NCBI RefSeq assembly: GCF_963678845.1
Contig: NZ_OY787466.1
Coordinates: forward strand, 124,001-188,000
Length of the DNA: 64,000 nucleotides
From: an uncultured Bacteroides sp.
Lineage (GTDB): Bacteria > Bacteroidota > Bacteroidia > Bacteroidales > Bacteroidaceae
Direction: 5' to 3'
Shown piece after piece: positions 43,654 to 54,321 of the stretch; position 1 is the stretch's first letter; the number at the start of each line of letters is the position of its first letter. The notes beneath the pieces were generated by a model that worked only from the letters and a program-made list of their open reading frames with translations, had not been told where the DNA came from and did not search any database. Both the position numbers and the translations under genes were made by a program.

Positions 43654-44214
43654 GGCATTATTCTCTTGTTTTATAACAAAATGATAAATAAGTGTTCAGC
43701 AAAAATATAAAAGATCTGGTTTTAAATAAATTCTAGAGTTATTGCCCTTATAAATATTTCATTTATTTTAAAAAGGCGCTTCTAATTCTGATGTCAGAAA
43801 TTTTGCGAGAATAGTTTGTTGGGTTAAAATAACAATAGAAGGCTGGCAAATATTTGCTCCAATTAAATTATATGATTTTTATTTATTTATGCTTATTACT
43901 ACTCTGTTTGATTCGTTAAAGCATTCTTATAAAAACTACATCTGTGATTAATCTGTTTTTGCAGCTTTATTAAATGTTAAACTAGGCAGAAAGCTCTTTT
44001 CTGATATATTTTACATGTGTTTGTACGATAATACATTCTCTAAAATATTGTTATAATCTATATTTGTACTCTAAAAAAATGTGAAAAGAGGAGACTGAGT
44101 TGTAAACCAGGTAATTATTTATTGTGCACTGTTTTGCAAATACCTGATGAAGATATAATTATTGTTTGTATGTAAATATTTAGTATTAATATGTTAATTT
44201 AAAGTTTTAATTTT
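43654..44214. other. 561-base gap ahead of the SusC/SusD operon
   Basis: AT-rich, without a credible gene. The only signals I can point to are the divergent promoter elements at its edges. There is no adjacent regulator gene (no HTCS, SusR, ECF sigma or anti-sigma) on either side. Confidence 0.55.
44059..44066 (+). promoter_or_regulatory. -7 promoter element for the SusC/SusD operon
   Basis: TATATTTG matches TAnnTTTG. It is 148 bases before the first susC-like ATG, giving a long untranslated leader that could be a control point. Confidence 0.5.
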
Positions 44215-47200
44215 ATGAAGCACATACTATTTAGTCTGGGCAGATGGAACACAAAGCTATTTGTGAAACCACCAATTTTAATATTCTTTTTAGCTGCATC
44301 TTTTGTTTCCTCTGTGGGGATTCAATCTGCTTCAGCTGCTGAGAATATTGTTCAACAACAAAAGAATACAATCACTGGTGTAGTTACGGACGCTCAAGGG
44401 GAATTGATTTTTGGAGCAAACGTAAAGGTGCAGGGTGACAAGCTAGGCACTACTACAAATATTGACGGAGCTTTTAAATTGAATGCTCCTATTGGTGCAA
44501 AATTAGTTGTATCATTTATAGGATATGAAACAAAAATAGTAGTTGCTAAAGGTGAGACAATGAAAATTGTCTTGACGGATAATTCAACTATGTTGAAGGA
44601 TGTTGAAATCGTTGCGTACGGTGTCCAGAAGAAAGTCACACTTACTGGTGCTGTTTCAAGCATAAAAAGCGAAGAACTGGTTCGTACCCCTGTTAGTTCT
44701 GTAAATAATGTCTTGGCCGGTCAATTGTCGGGTGTTACAACCATTCAGTATTCTGGTGAACCAGGATCTGATGCTGCATCTATATTTGTTCGTGGTCAGG
44801 CAACGTGGACAGATTCTTCACCTCTGATTCAGGTAGATGGAGTTGAACGAAGCATGAGCGATATCGATCCTAACGAAATTGAGAGCGTTACTGTATTGAA
44901 AGATGCATCTGCTACAGCTGTTTTCGGTGTTAGAGGTGCTAACGGTGTAGTTTTAATAACGACAAAACGTGGTAAGGAAGAAAAGGCAAAAATTTCTGTA
45001 ACCACATCTTCCAGTATTCTGACTCCAACCAAGATGGTTGAGCAGGCAAATAGTTATGAATATGCCACTTTCTATAATCAGATGCGTGCTAACGACGGTC
45101 TTACAGCAATGTTCTCAGATGCAGTCATGGCTAAATTCAAAGATCATTCTGATCCTATCCGTTTCCCTGATATAAAGTGGGCTAACTATATAATGAAGGA
45201 TGCAACACTTCAAACTCAGCATAACATAAATATAACTGGCGGTTCTAAAGATGTACGTTACTTTATTTCTGTTGGTGCTTTTACTCAAGGTGGTTTGTTT
45301 AAGGAATTTGGTCAGAATTATAATTATGGTTATCAATATAACCGTTTCAATTACCGTTCAAACCTGGATATCGATGTTACTAAGACAACAACATTATCAT
45401 TTAATATAGCAGGAAATGTAAGTAATGCCGATAAACCAAATACTGGTCAGGGTAGTTCAGGAATGATTAAAGCGATGTATCAGGCTACTCCATTCTCTAG
45501 CCCTGGCATTATTGATGGAAAGTACATTAGTACTGCAACTGATTATGATGATGTTCAGTTACCATTTGTAGGTGGAAGTGGAACAACATACTTTGGTAAT
45601 GCTTCTACGCCAGGAGGTTTTACGCAAACCAACTATAATAAATTGCAGTTCGACTTACTTTTAGATCAAAAATTGAATATGCTGACAAAGGGACTTTCAT
45701 TTAAGGCAAAAGGTTCTTATAATAATGATTTCTCTATCTCTAAGACTGGAGCTGTTTCTAAAGCCACCTATTTCCCTGTTCTTCAGAAAAACGGAAATAT
45801 TTTGTATAAGAAATCCGGCGAAAATGGTGCAATCTCTTATACAGAAACAACAGGCAAGGGACGTGATTGGTATTTAGAATCTTCATTGAACTATAATCGT
45901 ACCTTCGGACTAAATACTATAACAGCTTTGTTACTTTATAATCAGAGCAAGGACTACTATTATAGTTCATCAGATTATCCTGATATTCCTCGTGGTTATG
46001 TAGGGTTAGTTGGACGTGTAACTTACGACTGGAATAATCGCTATATGGCTGAATTCAATGTAGGTTACAACGGATCTGAAAACTTTGCTCCGAGCAAACG
46101 TTTCGGTACTTTCCCTGCAGGATCTATTGGATGGATTGCCAGTGAAGAAAATTTCTTTAAGCCATTAAAGCCTATTGTAAATTTTATGAAATTAAGAGCT
46201 TCATGGGGACTTGTCGGTAACGATAAAATTGGTGGTTCTAGATTTATGTATTTGGCTGATCCCTATGGTGTTAATAATGCTACTATAGCTTCAAGAGGAG
46301 GGTATGCTTATAATTTTGGTATTGAAAATTCTACATTATATAAAGGAGCTTATGAGGACTCTAAAAATAATCCGGATGTAACCTGGGAAAAAGCCTTCAA
46401 ACAGGATTATGGTGTTGATGCTAACTTCCTGAATGATCGTTTGCGTACTACATTTGATTATTATTATGAACACCGTACAAATATTCTGTTGATAGACTAT
46501 ACAGCTCCTTCAATAATCGGCTTTACAGTACCTTATACCAATCAGGGTATTGTTAATAGCTGGGGTTGGGAAGCATCAGCTAAATGGCAGGATAAAATAG
46601 GTAAAGACTTCCGCTATTGGGCTGGTGTGAATCTCTCTTATAACCAGAATAAGATTATTGAAGAGAAAGAATCTCCGATGAATAATGATTATCAGTACGC
46701 TAAAGGTCATCGTATCGGTGCGCGCTCAATGTATCAGTTAGCGAATTTTTATTATAGTGGTTGCGAGGCTGATTATAAAAGTAAGTATGGTGTAGACTTC
46801 CCAACACAGTTAATTCAAAATATAGCAGCAGGTGATGCCGTTTATGTTGACCTTGATAAAAATGGTAAGATTGACGAGAATGATATGACTCGTAGTAACG
46901 GATATACAGACGATCCTGAATATTTGATCGGATTCAATTTCGGATTCAAATGGAAAAATCTTGAAGTAAGTTCACAGTGGACAGGTGCCTGGAATGTAAC
47001 TCGTATGATATCAGACGTATTCCGTCAACCATTTTTAAATGCATCAGGCTCTTTAGAAGGTGGCTTGCTTAAGTACCATCTGGATCATACGTGGACTGCT
47101 GAGAACCCTTCACAGGGCTCTTTTTATCCCCGTGCTACATGGGCTAATGCTGCACAGAATTATGCTACTTCAAATTTATATGAGAAGGATGCTAAATACC

Positions 47201-47409
47201 TACGTCTGAAAACGCTTCAGGTGGCTTATGATTTGAATTTCCCGCTTATGAAAAAGGTTGGACTAAATCAAATGCAATTAGCATTAAGTGGATATAACTT
47301 GTTAACATTTTCTCCATATATCTGGGGAGATCCTGAAACAAGAGCAAGTAGTTCACCTTCTTATCCATTACAGAGAACTTATACTCTGAGCTTGAAACTT
47401 GGATTCTAA
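44215..47409 (+). CDS. SusC/RagA-family TonB-linked outer-membrane protein (first pair)
   Basis: A 1064-residue outer-membrane transporter. A signal region of about 40 residues is followed by a carboxypeptidase-regulatory-like domain (NTITGVVTDAQGE, about 50-125). The plug domain starts with EIVAYGVQKKVTLTGAVSSI and includes VDGVERSMSDIDPNEIESVTVLKDASATAVFG, with the SusC pattern. The barrel ends in LKLGF. SusC proteins form a pedal-bin pair with a SusD lipoprotein to import glycans or peptides. Four genes in the order susC, susD, susC, susD follow one promoter. No glycosidase, protease or sulfatase adjoins, so the substrate cannot be guessed. Confidence 0.92.
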   Translation: MKHILFSLGRWNTKLFVKPPILIFFLAASFVSSVGIQSASAAENIVQQQKNTITGVVTDAQGELIFGANVKVQGDKLGTTTNIDGAFKLNAPIGAKLVVSFIGYETKIVVAKGETMKIVLTDNSTMLKDVEIVAYGVQKKVTLTGAVSSIKSEELVRTPVSSVNNVLAGQLSGVTTIQYSGEPGSDAASIFVRGQATWTDSSPLIQVDGVERSMSDIDPNEIESVTVLKDASATAVFGVRGANGVVLITTKRGKEEKAKISVTTSSSILTPTKMVEQANSYEYATFYNQMRANDGLTAMFSDAVMAKFKDHSDPIRFPDIKWANYIMKDATLQTQHNINITGGSKDVRYFISVGAFTQGGLFKEFGQNYNYGYQYNRFNYRSNLDIDVTKTTTLSFNIAGNVSNADKPNTGQGSSGMIKAMYQATPFSSPGIIDGKYISTATDYDDVQLPFVGGSGTTYFGNASTPGGFTQTNYNKLQFDLLLDQKLNMLTKGLSFKAKGSYNNDFSISKTGAVSKATYFPVLQKNGNILYKKSGENGAISYTETTGKGRDWYLESSLNYNRTFGLNTITALLLYNQSKDYYYSSSDYPDIPRGYVGLVGRVTYDWNNRYMAEFNVGYNGSENFAPSKRFGTFPAGSIGWIASEENFFKPLKPIVNFMKLRASWGLVGNDKIGGSRFMYLADPYGVNNATIASRGGYAYNFGIENSTLYKGAYEDSKNNPDVTWEKAFKQDYGVDANFLNDRLRTTFDYYYEHRTNILLIDYTAPSIIGFTVPYTNQGIVNSWGWEASAKWQDKIGKDFRYWAGVNLSYNQNKIIEEKESPMNNDYQYAKGHRIGARSMYQLANFYYSGCEADYKSKYGVDFPTQLIQNIAAGDAVYVDLDKNGKIDENDMTRSNGYTDDPEYLIGFNFGFKWKNLEVSSQWTGAWNVTRMISDVFRQPFLNASGSLEGGLLKYHLDHTWTAENPSQGSFYPRATWANAAQNYATSNLYEKDAKYLRLKTLQVAYDLNFPLMKKVGLNQMQLALSGYNLLTFSPYIWGDPETRASSSPSYPLQRTYTLSLKLGF

Positions 47410-47425
47410 TTTTAATAATACTAAA

Positions 47426-49450
47426 ATGAAACTACATAAAAAATTATTTTTCGGAGTTGCCATGGCTACAATTACAGCCATAGGTGCAGGCTCTTGTACT
47501 GATGAATTAGCTGTGGGAAATTCATTCCTTGACAAAGCTGCCGGAGCATCAGTAACTCAAGATACCGTTTTCAATAATCCAGAATATACACGTCAGTTTC
47601 TGGCTGCAATCTACTCACTGCAATATTATGGACTGCCATATGTTAGTAGTAATAGTGCACCATTAACTGTCAGTTATTTTACAGGAAAATTTGATGCTTT
47701 ATCTGATTGCTATCAATTACATTCCCCAAATTCAAAAGTCTTTTTGCAATATTATTCAGGTACATTCAATGCAAATACCGGTGGAGGTATCTATGGTTAC
47801 CTCACAGAGAATGTATGGGTCCTTGTACGTCGTGCATATTTGCTAATTGAGAATATTGACAAAGTTCCAAATATGGAAGATTCAGAAAAGGCTCGTCTGT
47901 GTGATGAGGCAAGATGCCTTATTGCTTCCAGCTATTTCAATCTGTTCCGTAATTATGGAGGGCTTCCTATTATAACCAAGACTTTCACCGGTACAGAATC
48001 TTCGTATGATGTACCTCGTGCATCAGTAGAAAAAACGGTTAATTTTATGGTAGGTCTTCTCGATAAAACCATAAAAGATGGAAACTTGCCTTGGGGATAT
48101 ACCGGAACAGATGCACAAATCAATACAGGTCACTGGACTAAAGCCGGGGCGATGGCTTTGAAGTGTAAAATTCTTCAGTTTGCTGCTTCTCCTTTGTTTA
48201 ATGATACTAAAGGTTATTATGGTGGAACAACCCAGGCTGAAAGAGATAGTCTTGTATGGTACGGTGGTTTTAGAGCAGAACTATGGACTCAATGTAAACA
48301 GGCTTGTGCTGATTTCTTTACACAACTTAGTGCTAATGGGGTATATGCGTTGACTCAGCCTACAGCTAAAACACAAGAAGCATATCGTTATGCATATCGT
48401 TTTGGGTATATAAACGAAGCAAGCACAGAAATACTACATTCAGTGCGTGTTGCTACAAGTGCTCGTGATTCAAAATATCAATGGACGTACTTGAATAATG
48501 TCAGGAATGATCGTTATTCGTATACTCCGACACAAGAATATGTAGAGATGTTCCCTTGGAGTGATGGTTCTCCATTTGATTGGAGTGCAGCTCAAAAAGC
48601 AGGCAAACTGGACAAGATGTTTATCAAAGGTGATACTGTTGTAGGTAATCAGGACTTGCAGCACAGAGTTTTGACTCGTGATCCTCGTCTTTACGAAACA
48701 ATTCGTATTAATGGTGTTCCTCAGGCTATTGACTGGAACTCGGGAAAAGCTTCCGGAAACATATATGAAAACTGGGTAGGTGGTTCAGATGCAGGAAATC
48801 AGCCTGCCACTGAAACAGGATATTTTGCTACAGGATATGCTAATAATAAATATTATGCAGGAGATGTCTTCTATACCACAGTGCATTATGCTCAGTGGGA
48901 TGCAATTCGTCTTTCCGATATCTATTTGACTTATGCAGAAGCTTTGTTGCAGGCAGGCAATGACTTTACCGGCGCTTTGACTTATGTAGATGCAGTTAGA
49001 GCACGTGTAGGGCTTGGTGGACTTGCAGCTTGCAATCCTAGTGAGAACCTCACATCTAATAAGGCTAATCTGCTTGAAGAGATTCTTCGAGAACGTGCTT
49101 GTGAGTTGGGACTTGAAGATTCACGTTATTTTGACCTGGTACGTTATAAACGTTCAGATCGTTTTGAAACAAATACCCACGGTTTACGCATGTATCGTCT
49201 AAAGAAAGATGCCAATGGTAATTGGGTTCGTGCTACAGATAAATGGTGGAATGGTGATAAGCAAACAGACAAGACAAATAAAACTGCTCCAGGATTTTAT
49301 GAACCAACTCATTTCGATTTCGAAAAATTCGAATTGACAAGTGGTTCTCGTGTGCAGTGGAACGGATTTGATGCAAAATGGTATCTTCAGCCGTTCCCAC
49401 AGTCTGAAATCAATAAAAAATATGGTTTGGTTCAGAATCCAGGATGGTAA
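47426..49450 (+). CDS. SusD/RagB-family lipoprotein (first pair)
   Basis: A 674-residue surface lipoprotein that caps the SusC barrel and binds substrate. The start at 47426 gives a signal with GAGSC and lipidated C24; an upstream in-frame ATG at 47399 overlaps the susC stop and adds a poor extension. Typical SusD segments are YLLIENIDKVP, EARCLIASSYFNLFRNYGGLPII near 170, and the late RLSDIYLTYAEALLQAG and ERACELGLEDSRYFDLVRYKR blocks. The ending PQSEINKKYGLVQNPGW is the usual SusD C-terminus. At 674 residues it is longer than most SusD proteins (about 500-600). Confidence 0.92.
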   Translation: MKLHKKLFFGVAMATITAIGAGSCTDELAVGNSFLDKAAGASVTQDTVFNNPEYTRQFLAAIYSLQYYGLPYVSSNSAPLTVSYFTGKFDALSDCYQLHSPNSKVFLQYYSGTFNANTGGGIYGYLTENVWVLVRRAYLLIENIDKVPNMEDSEKARLCDEARCLIASSYFNLFRNYGGLPIITKTFTGTESSYDVPRASVEKTVNFMVGLLDKTIKDGNLPWGYTGTDAQINTGHWTKAGAMALKCKILQFAASPLFNDTKGYYGGTTQAERDSLVWYGGFRAELWTQCKQACADFFTQLSANGVYALTQPTAKTQEAYRYAYRFGYINEASTEILHSVRVATSARDSKYQWTYLNNVRNDRYSYTPTQEYVEMFPWSDGSPFDWSAAQKAGKLDKMFIKGDTVVGNQDLQHRVLTRDPRLYETIRINGVPQAIDWNSGKASGNIYENWVGGSDAGNQPATETGYFATGYANNKYYAGDVFYTTVHYAQWDAIRLSDIYLTYAEALLQAGNDFTGALTYVDAVRARVGLGGLAACNPSENLTSNKANLLEEILRERACELGLEDSRYFDLVRYKRSDRFETNTHGLRMYRLKKDANGNWVRATDKWWNGDKQTDKTNKTAPGFYEPTHFDFEKFELTSGSRVQWNGFDAKWYLQPFPQSEINKKYGLVQNPGW

Positions 49451-49485
49451 TCGGTAAAATATTGAAATTGAAATTTTGAAATATT

Positions 49486-52302
49486 ATGAAACAAAATAAA
49501 ATATTAGTGTTGTCATTGTTGATGTGTTTAACCGTTCCGGCAGTGGCACAACAAGATGATAAAACACAAACTGACGGTAAATACACTAATCAGACAATTG
49601 ATGTAGGAGCAGACAAAACGTTTACACGTGAAGAGTCAACCGCTTCTGTATCTGTCATAACCGTCAATTCTACAGATAAGCGTAGTGCCAGAAATATAGG
49701 TAACTCAATTATTGGTCAGGGTTCTGGTCTTATTTCTTTGCAGAATGCCGGTAATTATGCTGCTGCAAATCCAACATTCTATGTACGCGGTCTTCAGAGT
49801 CTTTCCGGAAGCAGTCCGTTAATACTTGTCGATGGTATAGAACGCGATATAAATAATGTTACTCCCGAGGAAGTTGAGTCTGTTACAATTCTTAAGGACG
49901 CTGCTGCTGTAGCTTTATATGGTTATAAAGGTGTTAACGGAGCAATATTGGTAACAACAAAACGTGGTAAATACAATAGTAAATCCACAAAAATCTCATT
50001 TGACCATGTGTTTAATTTTATGGCAAATAAGCCTGAGTTCGTAGATGCTGCAACTTATGGTAGTGCTGTAAACGAGGCTCGTGCCAACGACGGACTCGCC
50101 GCACGTTATTCTAATGATGAAATTGCAGCGTTCAAGTCTGGGCAATATCCATATCTTTATCCAAATGTGAATTGGGTGGATCAGACATTTCGCGACAATG
50201 CTGTTACAAATAAATTAAATATAGAGTTCACAGGTGGAGGCCAGAAATTCCGTTATTTCACAATGATCAACTTGATCTCAGATAATGGTTTTATTGCAAA
50301 TCCAGGTAAAAATGATACGTATTCTACACAGAATAAATATGTGAAAGCGAACTTACGTACCAATTTGGATATAGACCTTACACCTTCCACTAAACTTAAA
50401 GTTAATCTTTTTGGCGCGTTGAATGAGGTTAGTCGTCCAGGTAATTCCGTTGATCTTTGGGATCTGGCTTATTCTCTTCCTTCTGCTGCTTTTCCTGTTA
50501 AGGATGAGAGTGGAAATTGGGGTGGTAATGCAACTTGGGATGGAACAAAGAATCCTTTAGCTCAGTCAATAGGTGCTGCTTATACTAAAAATAATACGCG
50601 TAGTTTATTTTCAGACATAACTATTAATCAGAATCTTTCAAGTGTTTTAGATGGACTTAACGGACAAATCCGTGTATCATATGATAACACTTCAAATATT
50701 TTAGAAAATCATAGCAAAACTTATGTTTATGGTAATGCAATTCCTGGTGCATGGGCAAACGGGGCTCCTACTGTAGCAAGTAATTATACAGGTGGTTCTG
50801 ATTCAGAAATGAGTACCGATGCTTCAACAAATTCTTTTTCCCGTCGTTTCCATTTTGACGGAGGCTTTGATTATCAGCATACATTTGGTAAACATTCGGT
50901 ATATTCTCAGTTAAAATGGGATTATGAGTCTCAGGATCAATTTGCTATAAATAGCACAATCTATCGTCAGAATTTCTCATGGTGGACACATTATGGCTAT
51001 AACAATCGTTACTATGTAGATTTAGCTTTGGTAGAGTCGGCTTCCAGTCGTTTGGCTCCAGGGTCGAAATGGGCTTTTTCTCCAACTCTTTCTGCTGGTT
51101 GGGTAATCTCTAAGGAGAACTTTATGAAAGATGTTAAATGGGTAGATTTTTTGAAACTTCGTGCTTCTGCAGGTATTATAAATGCTGATTATCTTCCAAG
51201 CGATAACTGGACATATTATTTTCAACAGTATGCGATATCTGGAACGTCATATCCGTTTAATTCTGGTTATGGTTCTTCTTTTGGTATGACAACTCTGACC
51301 AGATTGGCAACTGAAAATTATACGCATGAAAAAGCTTATAAATACAATGTAGGTCTTGATGCTACTTTGTTTTCAGGTCTTGATGTAACGTTAGAAGGTT
51401 ATTATCAGCACCGTAACAATATCTGGGTTGAGGCTGGCGGGAAGTATACTGATGTAATAGGTGTAGACGCTCCTTATGAAAATGCAGGTGTTGTTAATAG
51501 CTGGGGCTTTGAAACCAGTCTGGATTACAATAAGAAGTTTGGAGAAGTAACTTTCAATCTGGGAGGTGAATTCAACTTAAATCGCAATAAGATCAAAGAA
51601 CAGTTAGAAGAACCTCGTATTTACAATAACCTTGTTCAGACAGGTCGTTCACTAAACCAGATTTATGGTCTTAAAGCTATCGGCTTCTTCAAGGATCAAA
51701 ACGATATTGCTAACAGTCCTACACAGACATTCTCAACTGTTAAACCTGGTGATATCAAATATGAAGATGTAAATGGTGATAAAACCATTGATGCTAACGA
51801 TAAAACCGCCATTGGCTACAGCGCAGCTGCTCCTCAACTATATTTCTCTATTCATCTTGGCGCAGAATGGAGAGGCATAGGGATCGATGCTATGTTCCAG
51901 GGCGTAGGAAAATACTCTGCAATGCTCAATACTAAGAGTATGTACTGGCCACTTATCAATAATACAACAATATCACAATACTGTTATGATAACCGTTGGA
52001 CAGCTGATAATACGGATGCCAAATTTCCACGTTTGAGTTCTGTAAGTAATGCAAATAACTATCAGGCAAATACAGTGTGGCTTGCCGATCGTTCATTCCT
52101 TAAATTGCGTAACCTCGAAGTGTATTACAACTTCCCGGAGAAACTGCTGAAGAACACAAAGATTGTGAATGCTGCTAAAGTTTACTTGAGAGGTGTTGAT
52201 CTCTTTAGTCTTGATCACTTAGCTGTTTCTGATCCTGAGTCTTATGGCGCTACCAATCCTTTGAACAGAAGTGTTGTTGCAGGACTCTCTGTAACTTTCT
52301 AA
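49486..52302 (+). CDS. SusC-family TonB-linked outer-membrane protein, short type (second pair)
   Basis: A 938-residue transporter with a signal peptide ending AVAQ (about residue 21). Unlike its neighbour it has no carboxypeptidase-like N-terminal domain: the plug domain follows after about 35 residues (ESTASVSVITVNS). SusC plug blocks FYVRGLQSLSGSSPLILVDG and EEVESVTILKDAAAVALYG are clear. The barrel ends in GLSVTF. It starts 35 bases after the first susD-like gene, so it belongs to the same transcript. Which substrate it shares with the first pair, if any, is unknown. Confidence 0.92.
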   Translation: MKQNKILVLSLLMCLTVPAVAQQDDKTQTDGKYTNQTIDVGADKTFTREESTASVSVITVNSTDKRSARNIGNSIIGQGSGLISLQNAGNYAAANPTFYVRGLQSLSGSSPLILVDGIERDINNVTPEEVESVTILKDAAAVALYGYKGVNGAILVTTKRGKYNSKSTKISFDHVFNFMANKPEFVDAATYGSAVNEARANDGLAARYSNDEIAAFKSGQYPYLYPNVNWVDQTFRDNAVTNKLNIEFTGGGQKFRYFTMINLISDNGFIANPGKNDTYSTQNKYVKANLRTNLDIDLTPSTKLKVNLFGALNEVSRPGNSVDLWDLAYSLPSAAFPVKDESGNWGGNATWDGTKNPLAQSIGAAYTKNNTRSLFSDITINQNLSSVLDGLNGQIRVSYDNTSNILENHSKTYVYGNAIPGAWANGAPTVASNYTGGSDSEMSTDASTNSFSRRFHFDGGFDYQHTFGKHSVYSQLKWDYESQDQFAINSTIYRQNFSWWTHYGYNNRYYVDLALVESASSRLAPGSKWAFSPTLSAGWVISKENFMKDVKWVDFLKLRASAGIINADYLPSDNWTYYFQQYAISGTSYPFNSGYGSSFGMTTLTRLATENYTHEKAYKYNVGLDATLFSGLDVTLEGYYQHRNNIWVEAGGKYTDVIGVDAPYENAGVVNSWGFETSLDYNKKFGEVTFNLGGEFNLNRNKIKEQLEEPRIYNNLVQTGRSLNQIYGLKAIGFFKDQNDIANSPTQTFSTVKPGDIKYEDVNGDKTIDANDKTAIGYSAAAPQLYFSIHLGAEWRGIGIDAMFQGVGKYSAMLNTKSMYWPLINNTTISQYCYDNRWTADNTDAKFPRLSSVSNANNYQANTVWLADRSFLKLRNLEVYYNFPEKLLKNTKIVNAAKVYLRGVDLFSLDHLAVSDPESYGATNPLNRSVVAGLSVTF

Positions 52303-52308
52303 TTAATA

Positions 52309-54051
52309 ATGAAATCTGAAAAATTGAAAAATATGAGACTAAATAAATTAATCATGGTAGCTCTTGGAACACTGTCGCTTGCTTCATGTTCAGACAAGAT
52401 GGACTACAATGAATATAATGTTTATGATAAAGATTATGTTACCAAGAATTTCATATACGTGGGTAACTTAATGACAGCTATATATCGTCAGGTAGACTAT
52501 GACTTTGGTAACTACTATTCAGGAGCTATTTTAGGTTCAGCATCTGATGAATCTGAGTATGCTGTCAGTGGTAATTCTATTGAGGGTTTCTATAATGGTT
52601 CATGGAGTCCATCAAATGCAAAGAGTGCTATCTGGTCGGACAGCTATACAGGAATTGCAGATTGCAATCTTGTTTTGAAAGAATTCCAGGGACTTACTTT
52701 TGATGAACTTGTGTTGAATAGCGATTATAGCCAACAAATGTATCGTTATCACAACTATAAGCACGAAGCTCGTTTCTGGCGTGCATATTTCTATTTTAAT
52801 CTTGTTCGTCAGTATGGTGCTGTGCCATTGGTCACTGAGAATATGACTACTGATCAAAAGAATGCACTTTCAAAAACATCGGCAGATGATATGTTTAATT
52901 ACATCTTTTCGGAGTGTGATGATATAAAAGATTCTATAGTAAAGGATTATAGTAATTTAGGTTCTATGACTTTAAGCGAACAGGAAACAGGTAGGGCAAA
53001 TAACCTGGCAGTGCTTGCACTCAAGGCGCGTGCTGCTCTTTATTGGGCAAGCCCCTTATTCAACGCAAATAATGATAAGGAACGTTGGCATAAGGCTGCT
53101 CTCTATAATAAGCAACTTATTGACTCTTGTGAAGTACGAGGAATGAAACTTGCTGCTTCTTATGAATCATTATGGGCAACAGACAATTGGAGTAATGCAG
53201 CTGTAACATCTGAGATCATCTTTGGTCGTCGTGTTGGTTCTATCAGTACATTTGAAGGTTATAACTATCCTATTGGTATTGAAGGAGGAAATGGTGGTAA
53301 CTGTCCAACACAGACATTGGTCGATGCTTATGAAATGCAAAGCACCGGTCTTGGCATAAAAGAGACTGGTAGTGGTTATAATGAAAACAATCCTTATGCC
53401 GGACGTGACCCTCGTTTCACTTCTACCATTGCAAAGAACGGAGATACAAAATGGCCATCAAGTAATGCTAATGCATTGCAGACCTATTATGGCGGTTTAA
53501 ATGCCGAACCGTTGACTGGTGGTACCCCAACAGGTTATTATCTTAAAAAGCATTGTCACTCTGCTATTAGTTTAGCATCAAACAGTAAATTTAAGGTTGA
53601 TAACCATACATGGATTACATTCCGTCTTGGTGAGTTCTATCTGAATTATGCTGAAGCTGTATACAAATATTTAGGTAGTCCTTATTTAACAAATGATGAA
53701 TTTAAAATATCAGCTGTTACTGCTGTTAATAAGATTCGTGCTCGCGCTAGTATGCCTGATTTTCCAACAGCACTGACAAACGACGCATTTTGGATAAAGT
53801 ATAAAAACGAACGAATGGTTGAGTTGGCATTTGAAGGTCATCGCTTTTGGGATGTACGCCGTTGGAAAGAAGCTGCTACGTACTTTAAGAGTATACAAGA
53901 GATGAAACTGACAAAGAATACTGATGGTACAATCACTTATACCCGTAATACAGTCAGTCGTCAATGGGATGATAAAATGTATTTGTTCCCTATACCTCAG
54001 ACAGAATTGATGAAGAATAAGAATCTGACACAGAATCCTGGTTGGAATTAA
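52309..54051 (+). CDS. SusD-family lipoprotein (second pair)
   Basis: A 580-residue lipoprotein partner of the short SusC protein. Two starts are possible: 52309, or 52333 (MRLNKLIM), which gives a more usual signal with SLASC and lipidated C19. With the first start the cysteine is C27. SusD segments include HEARFWRAYFYFNLVRQYGAVPLV, the late FRLGEFYLNYAEAVYKY, and ERMVELAFEGHRFWDVRRWK. It ends with PQTELMKNKNLTQNPGWN. It is the last gene of the four-gene operon and is followed by a strong terminator. Confidence 0.92.
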   Translation: MKSEKLKNMRLNKLIMVALGTLSLASCSDKMDYNEYNVYDKDYVTKNFIYVGNLMTAIYRQVDYDFGNYYSGAILGSASDESEYAVSGNSIEGFYNGSWSPSNAKSAIWSDSYTGIADCNLVLKEFQGLTFDELVLNSDYSQQMYRYHNYKHEARFWRAYFYFNLVRQYGAVPLVTENMTTDQKNALSKTSADDMFNYIFSECDDIKDSIVKDYSNLGSMTLSEQETGRANNLAVLALKARAALYWASPLFNANNDKERWHKAALYNKQLIDSCEVRGMKLAASYESLWATDNWSNAAVTSEIIFGRRVGSISTFEGYNYPIGIEGGNGGNCPTQTLVDAYEMQSTGLGIKETGSGYNENNPYAGRDPRFTSTIAKNGDTKWPSSNANALQTYYGGLNAEPLTGGTPTGYYLKKHCHSAISLASNSKFKVDNHTWITFRLGEFYLNYAEAVYKYLGSPYLTNDEFKISAVTAVNKIRARASMPDFPTALTNDAFWIKYKNERMVELAFEGHRFWDVRRWKEAATYFKSIQEMKLTKNTDGTITYTRNTVSRQWDDKMYLFPIPQTELMKNKNLTQNPGWN

Positions 54052-54071
54052 GTCAGCAATAGCAATATAAA

Positions 54072-54115
54072 GTCAGGGCATCTCTACACTATGTAAGGAT
54101 GCCCTGATTTTTTTT
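54072..54115 (+). terminator. Rho-independent terminator of the SusC/SusD operon
   Basis: TCAGGGCATC and GATGCCCTGA form a 10-bp stem over a 15-base loop, followed by eight T. Confidence 0.9.
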
Positions 54116-54283
54116 GTCACAATGTGAAAAATGGCTCGTTTTGTACAAAATGCGAATGATTCTTATTGTTTTTCACAGAACATAATGCTTCGAATGCTAA
54201 TTTTTTAATCGGTTTTTTCTTGATTTGCAGGCTTTTTATCACAAATATTTCCCAAAAAGTGATAGATTGATAATAATAATTTG

Positions 54284-54291
54284 TATTTTTG
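54284..54291 (+). promoter_or_regulatory. -7 promoter element for the threonine operon
   Basis: TATTTTTG matches TAnnTTTG. It is 30 bases before the leader-peptide ATG and 208 bases before thrA, leaving a leader transcript of about 200 bases. Confidence 0.6.
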
Positions 54292-54321
54292 CACCACTTA
54301 TCATTAAGATAGAAACAAAAA

